46,909 nt of DNA from CAZWSC01 sp964636385 (GCA_964636385.1 CAZWSC010000021.1:1-46909); one strand, 5' to 3'. Numbered from the stretch's first letter, positions 15,966 through 24,443 are shown. The notes: generated by a model from the letters alone, not told the origin. Translations and numbers: made by a program.

Positions 15966-17306
15966 CTACCCGCAGCCGACCTCTCCGGAGCCCATGCGGC
16001 CGCAGGACGCTTCCGCACAGGGCGAGCCCTCCTGCAGCCTGTAGTCAGAGTCGCTGCAGAACAGTGGGTCTTCCGAGATGTTGCCCCTCAGGCCATTCTG
16101 TCCGGCCAGGCACTCCTCGTAGTCGCCCTGGGCATGTCCGTGAACATTGCAGCAGCTCAGAAGGACCTGTGCTTCGCCGAAGCAGCGGGCGGCAAGGCCG
16201 TTCTGGTTGTACGCGAGTATGGATCTCTCAAGGACGGCCTGTGAATCGCCTGACAGAACAATCGCCCCCCCTTCGGAAGGGCCTGTGTTGTCGGCTATGG
16301 TGCAGGACTCGACGAGAAGGAAACCGGAGGCCTGCCGCAGGGCTCCCTGGTCCCGGACAACGTTCGCAACGACCCTGCATTCCTTGAGAACCAGGCTGCA
16401 GGCCGAATACGTCGCAGAACCCGCCAGGGCCTGATTCGCCGATAGGACGGATTCGACTATGACGGCGCTTTCGGCGTCCTCGACGAACACTGCGCCGCCA
16501 TACTGCCCCGCGGAGTTTCCCGTGAACCGCGAGTTGGAGGCGCGAAGCGATCCCAGGGAGACGTGGATGGCCGCACCTGAACCGGAAACTGTGTTGCCCG
16601 AGAACGTGCAGCCCCGGATCGACAGATCGGCCGCTGATGATACGATGCCGCCGCCGCCGGCACCCGCTTCATTGTCCCTGAATGTGCAGCCACGCAGGCG
16701 AAGCTCGCCTCCCTGCACCCGGATCCCTGCGCCAACATCTCCGGAGTTCGACTCGAACAGGCAGTCTTCCAGGAGCACGTCCGAGTCGACTGCAGCGATC
16801 GCGCCGCCGGTCTCCGCCTCGTTCCCGATGAAGGCGCAGTTGATCAGGCGGAGCAGGCTTCCTCGCACGAAAATCGCCCCGCCCGTGCTCGAGCGCGCAT
16901 TGCGGAAACCGACTCCATCGATCCACAGGCCTTCGCCATTGCCGGCCATCCTCAGCGCCCTGATACCATCCCCCCCGGCGTCTCCGCAGTCGATGTAGCA
17001 TGCGGCGGGGTTCCCGGAGCTCGACAGGATTACCAGCCCCTTCTCCCCCACCTCAAGGTCGTAGTTGCCGGGCCCCCTGTACACGCCGTCCTCCAGCATG
17101 ATCACATCCCCGCGCTGCGCATCGTCGATGGCTGCCTGTATGCTGGCCAGATCTCCTGTGCCGTCGGGCCGGATGACGAATGTGCGGTATCCCTCCTCGG
17201 GACAGGCCGGGCAGGTATCGCAGTCCTCGCCGCATCCCGCAAGTGCGAGAAGGAGTGCCAGGCATGCGGGCAGGATCGGAAATCGGGGTGTGCTGCATCC
17301 GGTCAT
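15966..17306 (-). CDS. Lipoprotein with right-handed parallel beta-helix repeats
   Basis: A 446-residue protein. ATG 17306 follows GGGAGGACCTCCCC. A lipoprotein signal ends at LLLALAGC. Just after it come four cysteines (CDTCPAC) and then FVIRPDGTGDLASIQAAIDDA, the usual start of pectin-lyase-fold proteins. About nine to ten repeats of the type LxxxxCxFxxNxAxxGGAIxV form the beta-helix (residues about 90-400). The end, GNISEDPLFCSDSDYRLQEGSPC, is typical of choice-of-anchor or right-handed beta-helix proteins common in candidate phyla. No catalytic residues are recognisable, so a polysaccharide-binding or adhesive surface role is only a guess. Confidence 0.85.
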   Translation of the reverse strand: MTGCSTPRFPILPACLALLLALAGCGEDCDTCPACPEEGYRTFVIRPDGTGDLASIQAAIDDAQRGDVIMLEDGVYRGPGNYDLEVGEKGLVILSSSGNPAACYIDCGDAGGDGIRALRMAGNGEGLWIDGVGFRNARSSTGGAIFVRGSLLRLINCAFIGNEAETGGAIAAVDSDVLLEDCLFESNSGDVGAGIRVQGGELRLRGCTFRDNEAGAGGGGIVSSAADLSIRGCTFSGNTVSGSGAAIHVSLGSLRASNSRFTGNSAGQYGGAVFVEDAESAVIVESVLSANQALAGSATYSACSLVLKECRVVANVVRDQGALRQASGFLLVESCTIADNTGPSEGGAIVLSGDSQAVLERSILAYNQNGLAARCFGEAQVLLSCCNVHGHAQGDYEECLAGQNGLRGNISEDPLFCSDSDYRLQEGSPCAEASCGRMGSGEVGCG

Positions 17307-17422
17307 GGGGAGGTCCTCCCGGTCAGAGTGCCTGCTCAACTCCCGCCGGATGACGGGGGAGTGTGCCTGTTATCCGTGTGCCGAGGGTGTTCCAGGGCGC
17401 AACGCCTGTAGTATGTCGGTTT

Positions 17423-17445
17423 GCGCGCACGATCGCAATGCGCGC
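17423..17445 (-). terminator. Hairpin after the glycosyltransferase gene
   Basis: GCGCGCA (17423-17429) and TGCGCGC (17439-17445) form a 7-bp stem with a 9-base loop, 10 bases past the stop codon of the glycosyltransferase and 117 bases before the lipoprotein start. No U tract follows, so this is a weak call. Confidence 0.3.
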
Positions 17446-17455
17446 CATAGCCGCG

Positions 17456-18643
17456 TCATGCGCTGGCGCTGCTCCGGGCTCCCGGAAGGCCATCGCGCAG
17501 AAGCGACTCGTACACTTCCTCGATGCCGGCGATCATCCCGACTACGTCGAATTCCCTGCAGAGTTGGCGTGCGCGTCCCCCCATCTCCCTCCCGGCCCCG
17601 GGATTCCGAAGAAGGCTGATGCAGTGTGATGCCGCCTCATCGAAGCGTCCGGGCTTCACGAGATACCCTGTCGTCCCATGGCGGACCGCCTCGACAGCTC
17701 CATCAGTCTCGTAAGCGACCACCGGGATACCCATCGACATCGCCTGTGGGAGAACGCGCGGAAGTCCTTCCCAGAGGGATGTCAGGAGGAAAAGGTCCAT
17801 GGCAGCCATGAGGCGGGGGATGTCGCGGCGCAACCCTGTCAGGAGAGTGCGATCCCGGATCCCCTCCCGAATCAGGGCGCTCTCGACAACGCCGCGCAGC
17901 GGGCCGTCGCCCACCAGGAGAAACCACGCTTCGGGCACCTCGCGGGCAACAAGGCCGGCAGCCTTCACCCAGTCCAGCGGGTTCTTCTGCCTGGAAAACC
18001 TCCCGGCGCTCCCAAGGACCGGGGCGCCAGGCGGGATTCCCAGCTCCTCCCGTTCTGCCTGGCTGTTCTGGGAGTCCGGATCGAACGCGGAAAGATCCAC
18101 GCCGCTTCTTATCAGCACATACTGGTCCGGTCTGCCGACTCCGTGGGTCAGGCCCTTGTGTATGTCCTTTTCCGAGACGGCAACGAGGCGATCCGTGAAT
18201 CCGGCGGCATACCGTTCCAGGCGTATGTACAACTGCCTCACTGCGCATGGCATCCAGTCGTGAAAGCTCCAGCCATGCACAGTATGGACTATGTGCGGAA
18301 CCGCCGCCCGGCGCGCCGCAATGCGGCCGAGGATGCCTGCCTTCGAGCTGTGCGTGTGCACAAGGGAGTAGCGCCGGGCCCGCATGCGGTGTACAAGGGC
18401 CGAGCACGCCCGCAGGTCGTGGACCGGAGACACCTCCCGCACCAGGGAGTCCAGGATCGCAAGGTCGATTCCTCGGCAGCGGGCTTCCCCGATCAGGCTG
18501 CCCTCACTGCCGGTCTGTCCTCCGGACAGAACCTCCACGCGGTACCGGGCAGGGTTCAGCCTTGCGGCGGTGTCCAGGGTGTTCTCCTGGGCGCCGCCGA
18601 CGATCAGGCGGGTGATCAGGTGCAGGATCGGGATCGCTTCCAC
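17456..18643 (-). CDS. Family 4 glycosyltransferase
   Basis: A 395-residue GT-B protein starting at GTG 18643 (MEAIPILHLITRLIVGGAQ, a typical GT4 N-terminus with the glycine-rich GGAQ loop). No clear ribosome site is seen. The donor domain shows GRFSRQKNPLDWVKA, LVGDGPLR and TSLWEGLPRVLPQAMSMGIPVV. In the last motif the second Glu of the usual E-x7-E is Gln. Such enzymes transfer a nucleotide-activated sugar in glycan or surface-polymer synthesis. No other glycan genes lie nearby. Confidence 0.88.
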   Translation of the reverse strand: MEAIPILHLITRLIVGGAQENTLDTAARLNPARYRVEVLSGGQTGSEGSLIGEARCRGIDLAILDSLVREVSPVHDLRACSALVHRMRARRYSLVHTHSSKAGILGRIAARRAAVPHIVHTVHGWSFHDWMPCAVRQLYIRLERYAAGFTDRLVAVSEKDIHKGLTHGVGRPDQYVLIRSGVDLSAFDPDSQNSQAEREELGIPPGAPVLGSAGRFSRQKNPLDWVKAAGLVAREVPEAWFLLVGDGPLRGVVESALIREGIRDRTLLTGLRRDIPRLMAAMDLFLLTSLWEGLPRVLPQAMSMGIPVVAYETDGAVEAVRHGTTGYLVKPGRFDEAASHCISLLRNPGAGREMGGRARQLCREFDVVGMIAGIEEVYESLLRDGLPGARSSASA

Positions 18644-18893
18644 GGGAGGACTCTACCCGCATCGTGGGGCGCGGGCCAGCGTGCGGTGACCACCTGCCGG
18701 CGGCACGCGCTCTCCCGGGCACCATAACGCATTGCCAGGCAATCAAGTAGAAGCCCCCGCTTCCCATTGTGGCGATCTGTGCTAAACTGCCGATTCCTGA
18801 TGCAGCAGATGCGGGTAACAGAGGTTCAGATACCAATGAGCCCCGGCCGCGCCGGACAGGCGAGGTGAAGGGGCGGCCTTATGGAGGTTCGTA

Positions 18894-19058
18894 ATGGCTG
18901 GTCCAGGTCGGGAGAAGATCAAGATGGTTTCCACGGCCGGCACCGGGTACTTCTTCACGACGAAGAAGAACCGGCGCAAGCATCCGGACAAGATGGAGGT
19001 CAAGAGCTACGACCCCAAGGTCCGCAAGCACGTCGTATTCAAGGAACACAAGGTATAG
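18894..19058 (+). CDS. rpmG: 50S ribosomal protein L33
   Basis: A 54-residue basic protein starting MAGPGREKIKMVSTAG, with GTGYFFTTKKNRR and SYDPKVRKHVVFKEHKV, the normal L33 pattern and length. ATG 18894 has GGAGG 6 bases upstream. It has no CxxC pairs, so it is the zinc-independent form. In many genomes rpmG precedes secE and nusG; here the next gene is thiD instead. The 250 bases before it hold no gene; TAAACT at 18783-18788 could be a -10 but has no convincing -35. Confidence 0.95.
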   Translation: MAGPGREKIKMVSTAGTGYFFTTKKNRRKHPDKMEVKSYDPKVRKHVVFKEHKV

Positions 19059-19077
19059 TCCGGACGGGGCCCGCATC

Positions 19078-19105
19078 ACCGGTGAACCACCGGTCGCATC
19101 ATGCG
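19078..19105 (+). terminator. Hairpin pair after rpmG
   Basis: ACCGGTG (19078-19084) and CACCGGT (19088-19094) form a perfect 7-bp stem with loop AAC, 19 bases past the rpmG stop. CGCA (19095-19098) / TGCG (19102-19105) follows at once. No U tract is present. Confidence 0.4.
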
Positions 19106-19160
19106 ACCTGGGTGGGGTTTCGAGGGGGCTGCGGGCTGTGTCCGGTTCGCTGATCCTGCC

Positions 19161-20027
19161 ATGAGATCCCGTCACCCCTCCGGCGATGGCCCGCGCTCTC
19201 TGATCCCTCCGCAGTGCCTGACCATAGCAGGCTCCGACTCCGGAGGAGGCGCCGGCATACAGGCCGATCTGAAGGCGTTTCACGCCAACGGCGTGTTCGG
19301 CATGTCGGTCGTGACCTCGGTCACCGCGCAGAACACACAGAGGGTGACCAAGGCCTTTGACCTCCCTCCCGACATCATCCGCGCCCAGCTCGAGGCGGTC
19401 TTCGGCGACTTCGACATCGCGGCAGTCAAGACGGGGATGCTCTCGTCGCGCACGATCGCAGCTGTCGTGGCGGAGTTCTGGCAGATGCTCCACTCTCCTC
19501 CACCGCTGGTCATGGACCCTGTCATGGTGTCCAAGAGCGGGTTTTCGCTTCTTGCTGAGGATGCCGTGGAGATGATCCGGGACCGCATGCTCCCGCTTGC
19601 GGAACTCGTGACACCCAACAGGCACGAGGCGGAACTCCTCGCAGGGATTCCCATAGAGGACCGGGCGTCGCTGGAGGAGGCCGGACGCCGCATCCTCGGG
19701 CTCGGGCCCCGTGCTGTGCTGATAAAGGGGGGACACCTGGAAGGCCGCGGTCTGGATCCTGATCATGCGGTGGACTATCTGTTCCAGGAGGGCGCCCTGG
19801 ACACGTTCCGCTCCGACCGGTACGATAACGCCTCCACGCACGGCACAGGTTGTACATACTCGGCAGCGATTGCCGCCTGGCTGGGCCGGGGGGAGAGCCT
19901 GGCAGAGGCGGTGCAAAGGGCCAAGACCTATATCACAGGGGCGGTGCGATACGGGTTGCGCATCGGCAGGGGTCACGGCCCTACGAACCATTTCTACTTC
20001 CTCGACGACCCGGCCCGGCTGCACTAG
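19161..20027 (+). CDS. thiD: Hydroxymethylpyrimidine (phosphate) kinase ThiD
   Basis: A 288-residue ribokinase-fold enzyme. It shows LTIAGSDSGGGAGIQADLKA, SVTAQNTQ, VKTGMLSS, VMDPVMVSKSG, LVTPNRHEAELL, VLIKGGHL and the anion-hole motif STHGTGCTYSAAIA. It phosphorylates 4-amino-5-hydroxymethyl-2-methylpyrimidine and its phosphate for thiamine synthesis. ATG 19161 is the best start, though no ribosome site is seen; an in-frame ATG at 19101 is equally poor. It lies 12 bases before thiL, so both form a thiamine unit. No TPP riboswitch was recognised upstream. Confidence 0.93.
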   Translation: MRSRHPSGDGPRSLIPPQCLTIAGSDSGGGAGIQADLKAFHANGVFGMSVVTSVTAQNTQRVTKAFDLPPDIIRAQLEAVFGDFDIAAVKTGMLSSRTIAAVVAEFWQMLHSPPPLVMDPVMVSKSGFSLLAEDAVEMIRDRMLPLAELVTPNRHEAELLAGIPIEDRASLEEAGRRILGLGPRAVLIKGGHLEGRGLDPDHAVDYLFQEGALDTFRSDRYDNASTHGTGCTYSAAIAAWLGRGESLAEAVQRAKTYITGAVRYGLRIGRGHGPTNHFYFLDDPARLH

Positions 20028-20039
20028 CCTGAATCCGGC

Positions 20040-21257
20040 ATGTCACAGGACCAATCCAATCCGACCATAGGTGAGATCGGCGAGTTTCCGCTGATCGCCA
20101 GGATAGACAGGGTCCTCGCAGGCCCGACTGGTGGAGCAGAGTCGGCAGGCGTGACAGAGCCGGCAGATCGCCAGGATGATGCGGTGATCCTCGGCATGGG
20201 CGACGACGCCGCAATAGTCCGACCAATGCCGGGGATGGACCTTGTGCTCACCTGCGACGTCCTAGTGGCGGGTCGGCATTTCGTACCCCACTGGATGAGC
20301 CCGCGGGCCATAGGGCGCCGCGCCATGACGGTCGACCTCAGCGACATCGCAGCGATGGGGGCGTGCCCTGCGCATGTCCTGATCTCGCTCGGCCTGCCGA
20401 AATCCATGCCGGTTGCCGGGGTTGAGGAGTTGTACAGGGGATTCCTGGAAGCCCTCGAAGGCACGGGCGCCTCTGTCATCGGCGGAAACATCTCCGGCAG
20501 CGGACTGGACTGGTTCTGCGACATCACGATGACCGGCTGGGTCCGGCCCGGCTGTGCACTTACCCGCGGGGGCGCAGGGCCGGGGGACGCAATCCTCGTC
20601 ACCGGGTCGCCCGGACGCAGCCTGGCCGGTCTCGAATGCCTGCGGTGGATGCTCGGGAAGGAGGCTTCTGATCTCTCCGATCCTGATCCCATACGCTTCG
20701 GCAGCCATGCCGGGATCGAGGATGCCAGGCGAAGGTTCATGGAAGCGCTGGACAGGTTCTCGCGCTCCCACCCCTGGATTGCCGGGCTCGTGGATGCATA
20801 CTTCGCTCCAACGGCCCGTCTCGATGCCGGCAGCAGGCTTTCGTCCTGGAATGCCGAGGCGATCGGGGAAGGCTCGGTCGCGCCTGTCACGGCAATGCTC
20901 GACATCAGCGACGGGCTTCCCGGCGACCTGCTTCACATATGCGAGCAGAGCGGCCTGCGCGCCGAACTCGACACAGCACTGTTTCCAGAAGACCGCTCTC
21001 TTGACCAGGCATCCCGGGCTCTGGGCAGGGCGAGGCGCGACTGGAGCCTTCTGCCCAGCGACGATTATGAGCTTATCTTCACATGCCGGGCAGAGCAGGC
21101 CCATTCGGTGAGGCGGCGGCTCGGGGAGGAGACGGGCCTGGCGGTCATAGAGATTGGACGCATGTTGCCCGGCGAAGGCGGGAGGGCTGACCTCATCTCG
21201 GTACGCGGGATACCTCCCGGATCAGCCCCCCCCTCCGGCTGGGATCACTTCCGGTAG
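20040..21257 (+). CDS. thiL: Thiamine-monophosphate kinase ThiL
   Basis: A 405-residue member of the AIR-synthase/SelD fold family. The N-terminus GEIGEFPLIARI and the metal-binding motif GMGDDAAI (residues 52-59), then TCDVLVAGRHF, VDLSDIAAMGA and LDISDGLPGDL are ThiL hallmarks. It phosphorylates thiamine monophosphate to thiamine diphosphate. It is about 70 residues longer than typical ThiL; the extra length lies mainly between LVTGSPGRSLAGLE and the LDISDGL motif (about residues 205-285). It is not selenophosphate synthetase: the Cys/Sec-Gly-Cys loop is missing. Confidence 0.92.
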   Translation: MSQDQSNPTIGEIGEFPLIARIDRVLAGPTGGAESAGVTEPADRQDDAVILGMGDDAAIVRPMPGMDLVLTCDVLVAGRHFVPHWMSPRAIGRRAMTVDLSDIAAMGACPAHVLISLGLPKSMPVAGVEELYRGFLEALEGTGASVIGGNISGSGLDWFCDITMTGWVRPGCALTRGGAGPGDAILVTGSPGRSLAGLECLRWMLGKEASDLSDPDPIRFGSHAGIEDARRRFMEALDRFSRSHPWIAGLVDAYFAPTARLDAGSRLSSWNAEAIGEGSVAPVTAMLDISDGLPGDLLHICEQSGLRAELDTALFPEDRSLDQASRALGRARRDWSLLPSDDYELIFTCRAEQAHSVRRRLGEETGLAVIEIGRMLPGEGGRADLISVRGIPPGSAPPSGWDHFR

Positions 21258-21267
21258 CCGGGCGGGT

Positions 21268-23064
21268 CTACTGGATCTTCACTACCCGGCGTACCGACTC
21301 CTGCCCGCGCGCCTGCAGATGCAGGAAGTAGATGCCGGCTGCGGCGCGTTCGCCGGACAAGGTCAGCCCGTTCCAATGCGCGCTGTGGCCGCCTGCGGAC
21401 AGCCGGCCATCGACAAGGTTGGCCACACGGCGACCCTGTACATCCACCACATCCAGACGCGTCTCTCCGGCAGACGGCAGGGCGAAGTTGAATGATATCG
21501 ATTCCTGGAACGGGTTCGGCCAGACATCGCTGAGTGCCGGCGTACGGTCCGAACCAGGGCCGTCAACCGAGGCAGGATCGCCTGCGACCACGAACGAGTA
21601 GAACCCCTCGGGAGCCGGATACGGCCTTGCGCTGCGCCTGCCGGAGTTGTCCGCGGCGAAAACGTAGTACTCCACGGTAGTCCCGACCGGCTGGTGAGGG
21701 ATGTAGGCGTAGAAGGAATCGACCCCGGCCGAAGCCGTCATCTGCACTGCACTGAACTCCGGATCCCCCCCGGTCCGCCAGTAGACCAGCAGCGAGTCGG
21801 ACTTCAGCCCCATTCCGCTGCGGGCATCGATCAATGCATCCACCAGAAAGCCCGCGTCGACGGTTACCGAGTCCGGCATGGGGGCGTGATCCACGTATAG
21901 CATCCGCTTGTCGTGAATGCCCATGGTCCTGCAGTGAATGGCATCGTCGGAGTACCAGCTTCCCGTGAATCCATAGACCTCATACCCGGGCATTGCGTCG
22001 CGGTACACCTGAAGCGCCGCAGCGTCCGTGCTGATGTTGAAGGTGGGCACGAAGACCTTGTTGTTCAGTATGACCGAGTTGGTATAGGCGGCAACCTGGC
22101 TTCCCCCGATGCTTCCGCAGTAGACGCGTATGACGTTGTACGGCCGTCCGTAGGCGTTGGTCCACGTCTGCATCGTGGCCACGTTCTGCTCCAGGGCATT
22201 GTAGTCGGGATGACCAGGCCAGACCTCCTTTACGAGGATCGTCTCCTCGTCGAGAAGTTTGGCCCAGCAGTCTATGTGATGGATGCCGTAAGGCGAGATG
22301 TCGGGCACGACGTAGTATGGGTCTATCCCCTGGTAGCTGTACATGTAGGCGTCGACCTGGTGGTTGGGAAAGGAGTTCTCATCGTAGACCAGATCGGTGG
22401 AGTATCCGGCACCGTGGCCATTGCACATGTAGTTGCCGCCGGTGTGCACCAGGGGAGATCCGTACACCGGGATGTCCCACTCCACTCCAAGGGCGTAATT
22501 GACCTGGTCGTCGAGCGGGCGCGGCCGGTTGTATATGTGATCCACGATTCCCATCTGCCCGTTGGCGTCGAAAATGAACTGCGGGCCGTAGTCGCGGGTC
22601 CAGATGCTGTTGGTGGGGCAGATCAGGAACCGCACGTTGGCCATGTTCACCCCCGCGTTGTTCAGGATGTTGAAGGCCGTGTTCTGCTGCGAGGAGCTGC
22701 CCACCAGTACCCAGAGCTCGATCTCCGTGGCGTACTCCCTCATCAGGCCGTTCGGCAGGCCGAAGGGGTACCGCACCAGTGCGCCTGTTACGGGTTCCCA
22801 CTCGGCACACTGCCGGATCCCCGGGCCAGGTGGAGGTGCAGTCTGCCTGCTGAAGGCACCAATGAGATGGCGCAGGCCTTCCTCTTCGGGAGTCATCCCC
22901 TTGGGAAGCGGATTCTCCTCCGGGGGGTTCGTCACCGGAATCGGGCTTGTGCGCGGGACGTCAACTGCCCAGGCCGGGAGGGCAACAAGGAAAGCCACGG
23001 CCAACCACAGGAAAAGCAATGAGTTGCGGATATGATTGCTGCGAGGGAGGCCAGCATTCGACAT
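21268..23064 (-). CDS. Secreted agmatine deiminase/peptidylarginine deiminase-like enzyme with C-terminal sorting domain
   Basis: A 598-residue protein. ATG 23064 follows AAAGGATCG. A signal peptide (residues 1-34, core LLFLWLAVAFLVALPAWA) precedes the deiminase domain (about 80-395): QCAEWEPVTGALV, IWTRDYGP (substrate Asp), HTGGNYMCNGHG, IHHIDCWAKLL (catalytic His-x-Asp) and DDAIHCRTMGIHD with nucleophile Cys378. This is the order seen in Porphyromonas peptidylarginine deiminase and agmatine deiminases. An Ig-like segment (about 400-490) and a sorting domain (DVWPNPFQESISFNF, GIYFLHLQARG) follow. Export suggests peptide or protein arginine as substrate rather than agmatine. Single gene. Confidence 0.88.
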   Translation of the reverse strand: MSNAGLPRSNHIRNSLLFLWLAVAFLVALPAWAVDVPRTSPIPVTNPPEENPLPKGMTPEEEGLRHLIGAFSRQTAPPPGPGIRQCAEWEPVTGALVRYPFGLPNGLMREYATEIELWVLVGSSSQQNTAFNILNNAGVNMANVRFLICPTNSIWTRDYGPQFIFDANGQMGIVDHIYNRPRPLDDQVNYALGVEWDIPVYGSPLVHTGGNYMCNGHGAGYSTDLVYDENSFPNHQVDAYMYSYQGIDPYYVVPDISPYGIHHIDCWAKLLDEETILVKEVWPGHPDYNALEQNVATMQTWTNAYGRPYNVIRVYCGSIGGSQVAAYTNSVILNNKVFVPTFNISTDAAALQVYRDAMPGYEVYGFTGSWYSDDAIHCRTMGIHDKRMLYVDHAPMPDSVTVDAGFLVDALIDARSGMGLKSDSLLVYWRTGGDPEFSAVQMTASAGVDSFYAYIPHQPVGTTVEYYVFAADNSGRRSARPYPAPEGFYSFVVAGDPASVDGPGSDRTPALSDVWPNPFQESISFNFALPSAGETRLDVVDVQGRRVANLVDGRLSAGGHSAHWNGLTLSGERAAAGIYFLHLQARGQESVRRVVKIQ

Positions 23065-23243
23065 GGTTGCGATCCTTTCGATGATGCGCGCCCGAGCCCG
23101 ATACGGGCCACCTGCCGGGGTCTGGCTGCCAGCTGCGGCAGATTTCGGACGGAATCCAGCCAGCGTGACGGCAATGTCTCCGTGATTTTACTACATTTAT
23201 GGGCTTCTGGGGAGGGGTTCTGTGAGACTGCGGGGATCGGAGA

Positions 23244-23276
23244 AGCCCCCTGCGAGTTTCGGGCTCGCAGGGGGCT
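23244..23276 (-). terminator. Strong hairpin terminator after the Cys-rich lipoprotein gene
   Basis: AGCCCCCTGCGAG (23244-23256) and CTCGCAGGGGGCT (23264-23276) form a perfect 13-bp stem with a 7-base loop, 29 bases past the stop codon and 180 bases before the deiminase start. No long U tract follows. Confidence 0.7.
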
Positions 23277-23304
23277 CTTGTGAAACCAGTGCCGGTTTCA
23301 GTCG

Positions 23305-23856
23305 TCAGATCTGCTTGGTGTGCCTTGGGCAGCTCTTACTGCAGGCTGCCGCAGCCTGACAGGCGGCTCCTTCGGCAGCACCACATGTGCAGCCCTCGGC
23401 GCAGGGCTTGCCGGTCTCGGCGCGGGCACAGGTGCCAGGGGCGCAGGTGCAATTCTCGCCGCAGCAAGCCGTTTCGGCCCCCGCGGCCTTCGCGGCCGAG
23501 CAGCAGGCGGCGTCCGCACCGGCGGCATGCGCAGCCCCTCCGCAGCAGCCTTCGGCAGTCTCGGCGGCCTTGGCGGAACTGCAGCATCCCTCGAAATCGG
23601 TCAGAAGGGCCTGGTGGGGGAACTCGCCGGCCGAGCCGCAGGCCTGGGCAGCGGCATGACCGCATGCCGCCTGCTTCTCGGCGCACTTGGCGGCGGAAGC
23701 GCATGCAGCAGGGCACTCGGGTGGGCAATCGGAGCTCTTGCCGGCAGCCACCTGGGCCTCGGTTGCCTGCTGTGTCCCGGATACGTCAGACGATTCGCTG
23801 CATCCCGACATCAGGGCCAGCGGTACTATAAGCAGAAGCGCGAACATCGCTCTCAT
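23305..23856 (-). CDS. Small cysteine-rich lipoprotein
   Basis: A 183-residue protein starting MRAMFALLLIVPLALMSGC. ATG 23856 is chosen for its strong AGGAGG at 7-base spacing. The lipid-attached Cys is followed by 23 more cysteines in about 165 residues, among them four adjacent CC pairs at 12 to 16 residue intervals (EGCC, EGCC, AACC, TACC) set in Ala/Gly-rich sequence, and later CTCAPGTC, KPCAEGCTCG. I know no family for it. The density and spacing suggest metal or redox-related binding at the cell envelope, like a lipoprotein metallothionein, but an oxidised disulfide-rich protein is possible. Alanine and cysteine bias makes composition unusual compared with its neighbours. Confidence 0.85.
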   Translation of the reverse strand: MRAMFALLLIVPLALMSGCSESSDVSGTQQATEAQVAAGKSSDCPPECPAACASAAKCAEKQAACGHAAAQACGSAGEFPHQALLTDFEGCCSSAKAAETAEGCCGGAAHAAGADAACCSAAKAAGAETACCGENCTCAPGTCARAETGKPCAEGCTCGAAEGAACQAAAACSKSCPRHTKQI

Positions 23857-23925
23857 TATCGAATCCTCCTGTGAACTCCTTCGAGTGGTCTGTTGGCTGT
23901 GCATCGTAATCAGTCAGGGCGGGGC

Positions 23926-24348
23926 CTAATTCAGCAGGACTCCCAGGAGGAGGTGTCTGCGAACCCGGGGGGGATGCCCCGTGCAGTCCGGCTGCGGGGA
24001 CAATGCAGGCCCAGGGCCGCGGAAATGGACCGTTCCCGGGAGAGCGAACTCCATCGGGGAGACGCCCGCACGCGGTGATGCCGCTACCGGGTTCGTCGGA
24101 GCGGAGTCTCTCTCTGCTGAGGCAGCCTGGGGACACTTCGAACGGCAGGGGAACGCCGGCGCGGCGCGCCGCATGCTGCAGCACTGCTTCGCGATCGGGC
24201 AGACGATGCCCGTTTCGCACTCGGACGCGGTCGCGACCGATGGCAGAATGGCAGGCCCGATCGCCACAATTCCAGCTATTGCGGCTGAGGCCAGGGCTTG
24301 TGCATGGCGTCCTGACCCGCAGCCCATTCTCCAGGAGGGGTGCAGCAT
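23926..24348 (-). CDS. Small exported cysteine-containing protein of unknown function
   Basis: A 140-residue candidate protein from ATG 24348; ATG 24327 is an alternative and neither has a good ribosome site. Evidence that it is real: a plausible signal peptide (ALASAAIAGIVAIGPAILPSVATA then SECETG), six cysteines within 35 residues (CETGIVCPIAKQCC, PCRSKC), a proline-rich middle and a C-terminal PPRVRRHLLLGVLLN, an arrangement seen in small exported proteins near metal-handling genes. It starts after the tricorn terminator and ends 69 bases before the Cys-rich lipoprotein on the same strand, so the two are probably transcribed together. Confidence 0.5.
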   Translation of the reverse strand: MLHPSWRMGCGSGRHAQALASAAIAGIVAIGPAILPSVATASECETGIVCPIAKQCCSMRRAAPAFPCRSKCPQAASAERDSAPTNPVAASPRAGVSPMEFALPGTVHFRGPGPALSPQPDCTGHPPRVRRHLLLGVLLN

Positions 24349-24400
24349 CAATCCCGATTGTCGTCGTTTTGCCGCCGATATTCCAGCGAAGAATGCGTAC

Positions 24401-24429
24401 GGGGGTGCCGGGACTGTGATGGCACCCCC
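24401..24429 (-). terminator. Hairpin terminator after the tricorn operon
   Basis: GGGGGTGCC (24401-24409) and GGCACCCCC (24421-24429) form a perfect 9-bp stem with an 11-base loop, 14 bases past the stop codon of the downstream tricorn gene. No U tract. Confidence 0.6.
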
Positions 24430-24443
24430 ATCCACATGCTGAA

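Noticed and set aside
19059..19160. TPP riboswitch before thiD
   Set aside because: Neither CUGAGA nor the conserved ACC...GAUC core is present; only simple hairpins are seen.
20040..21257. ThiL considered as selenophosphate synthetase SelD, to support the selenoprotein
   Set aside because: It has GDDAAI and the other ThiL motifs but lacks the SelD Cys/Sec loop; thiD lies directly upstream.
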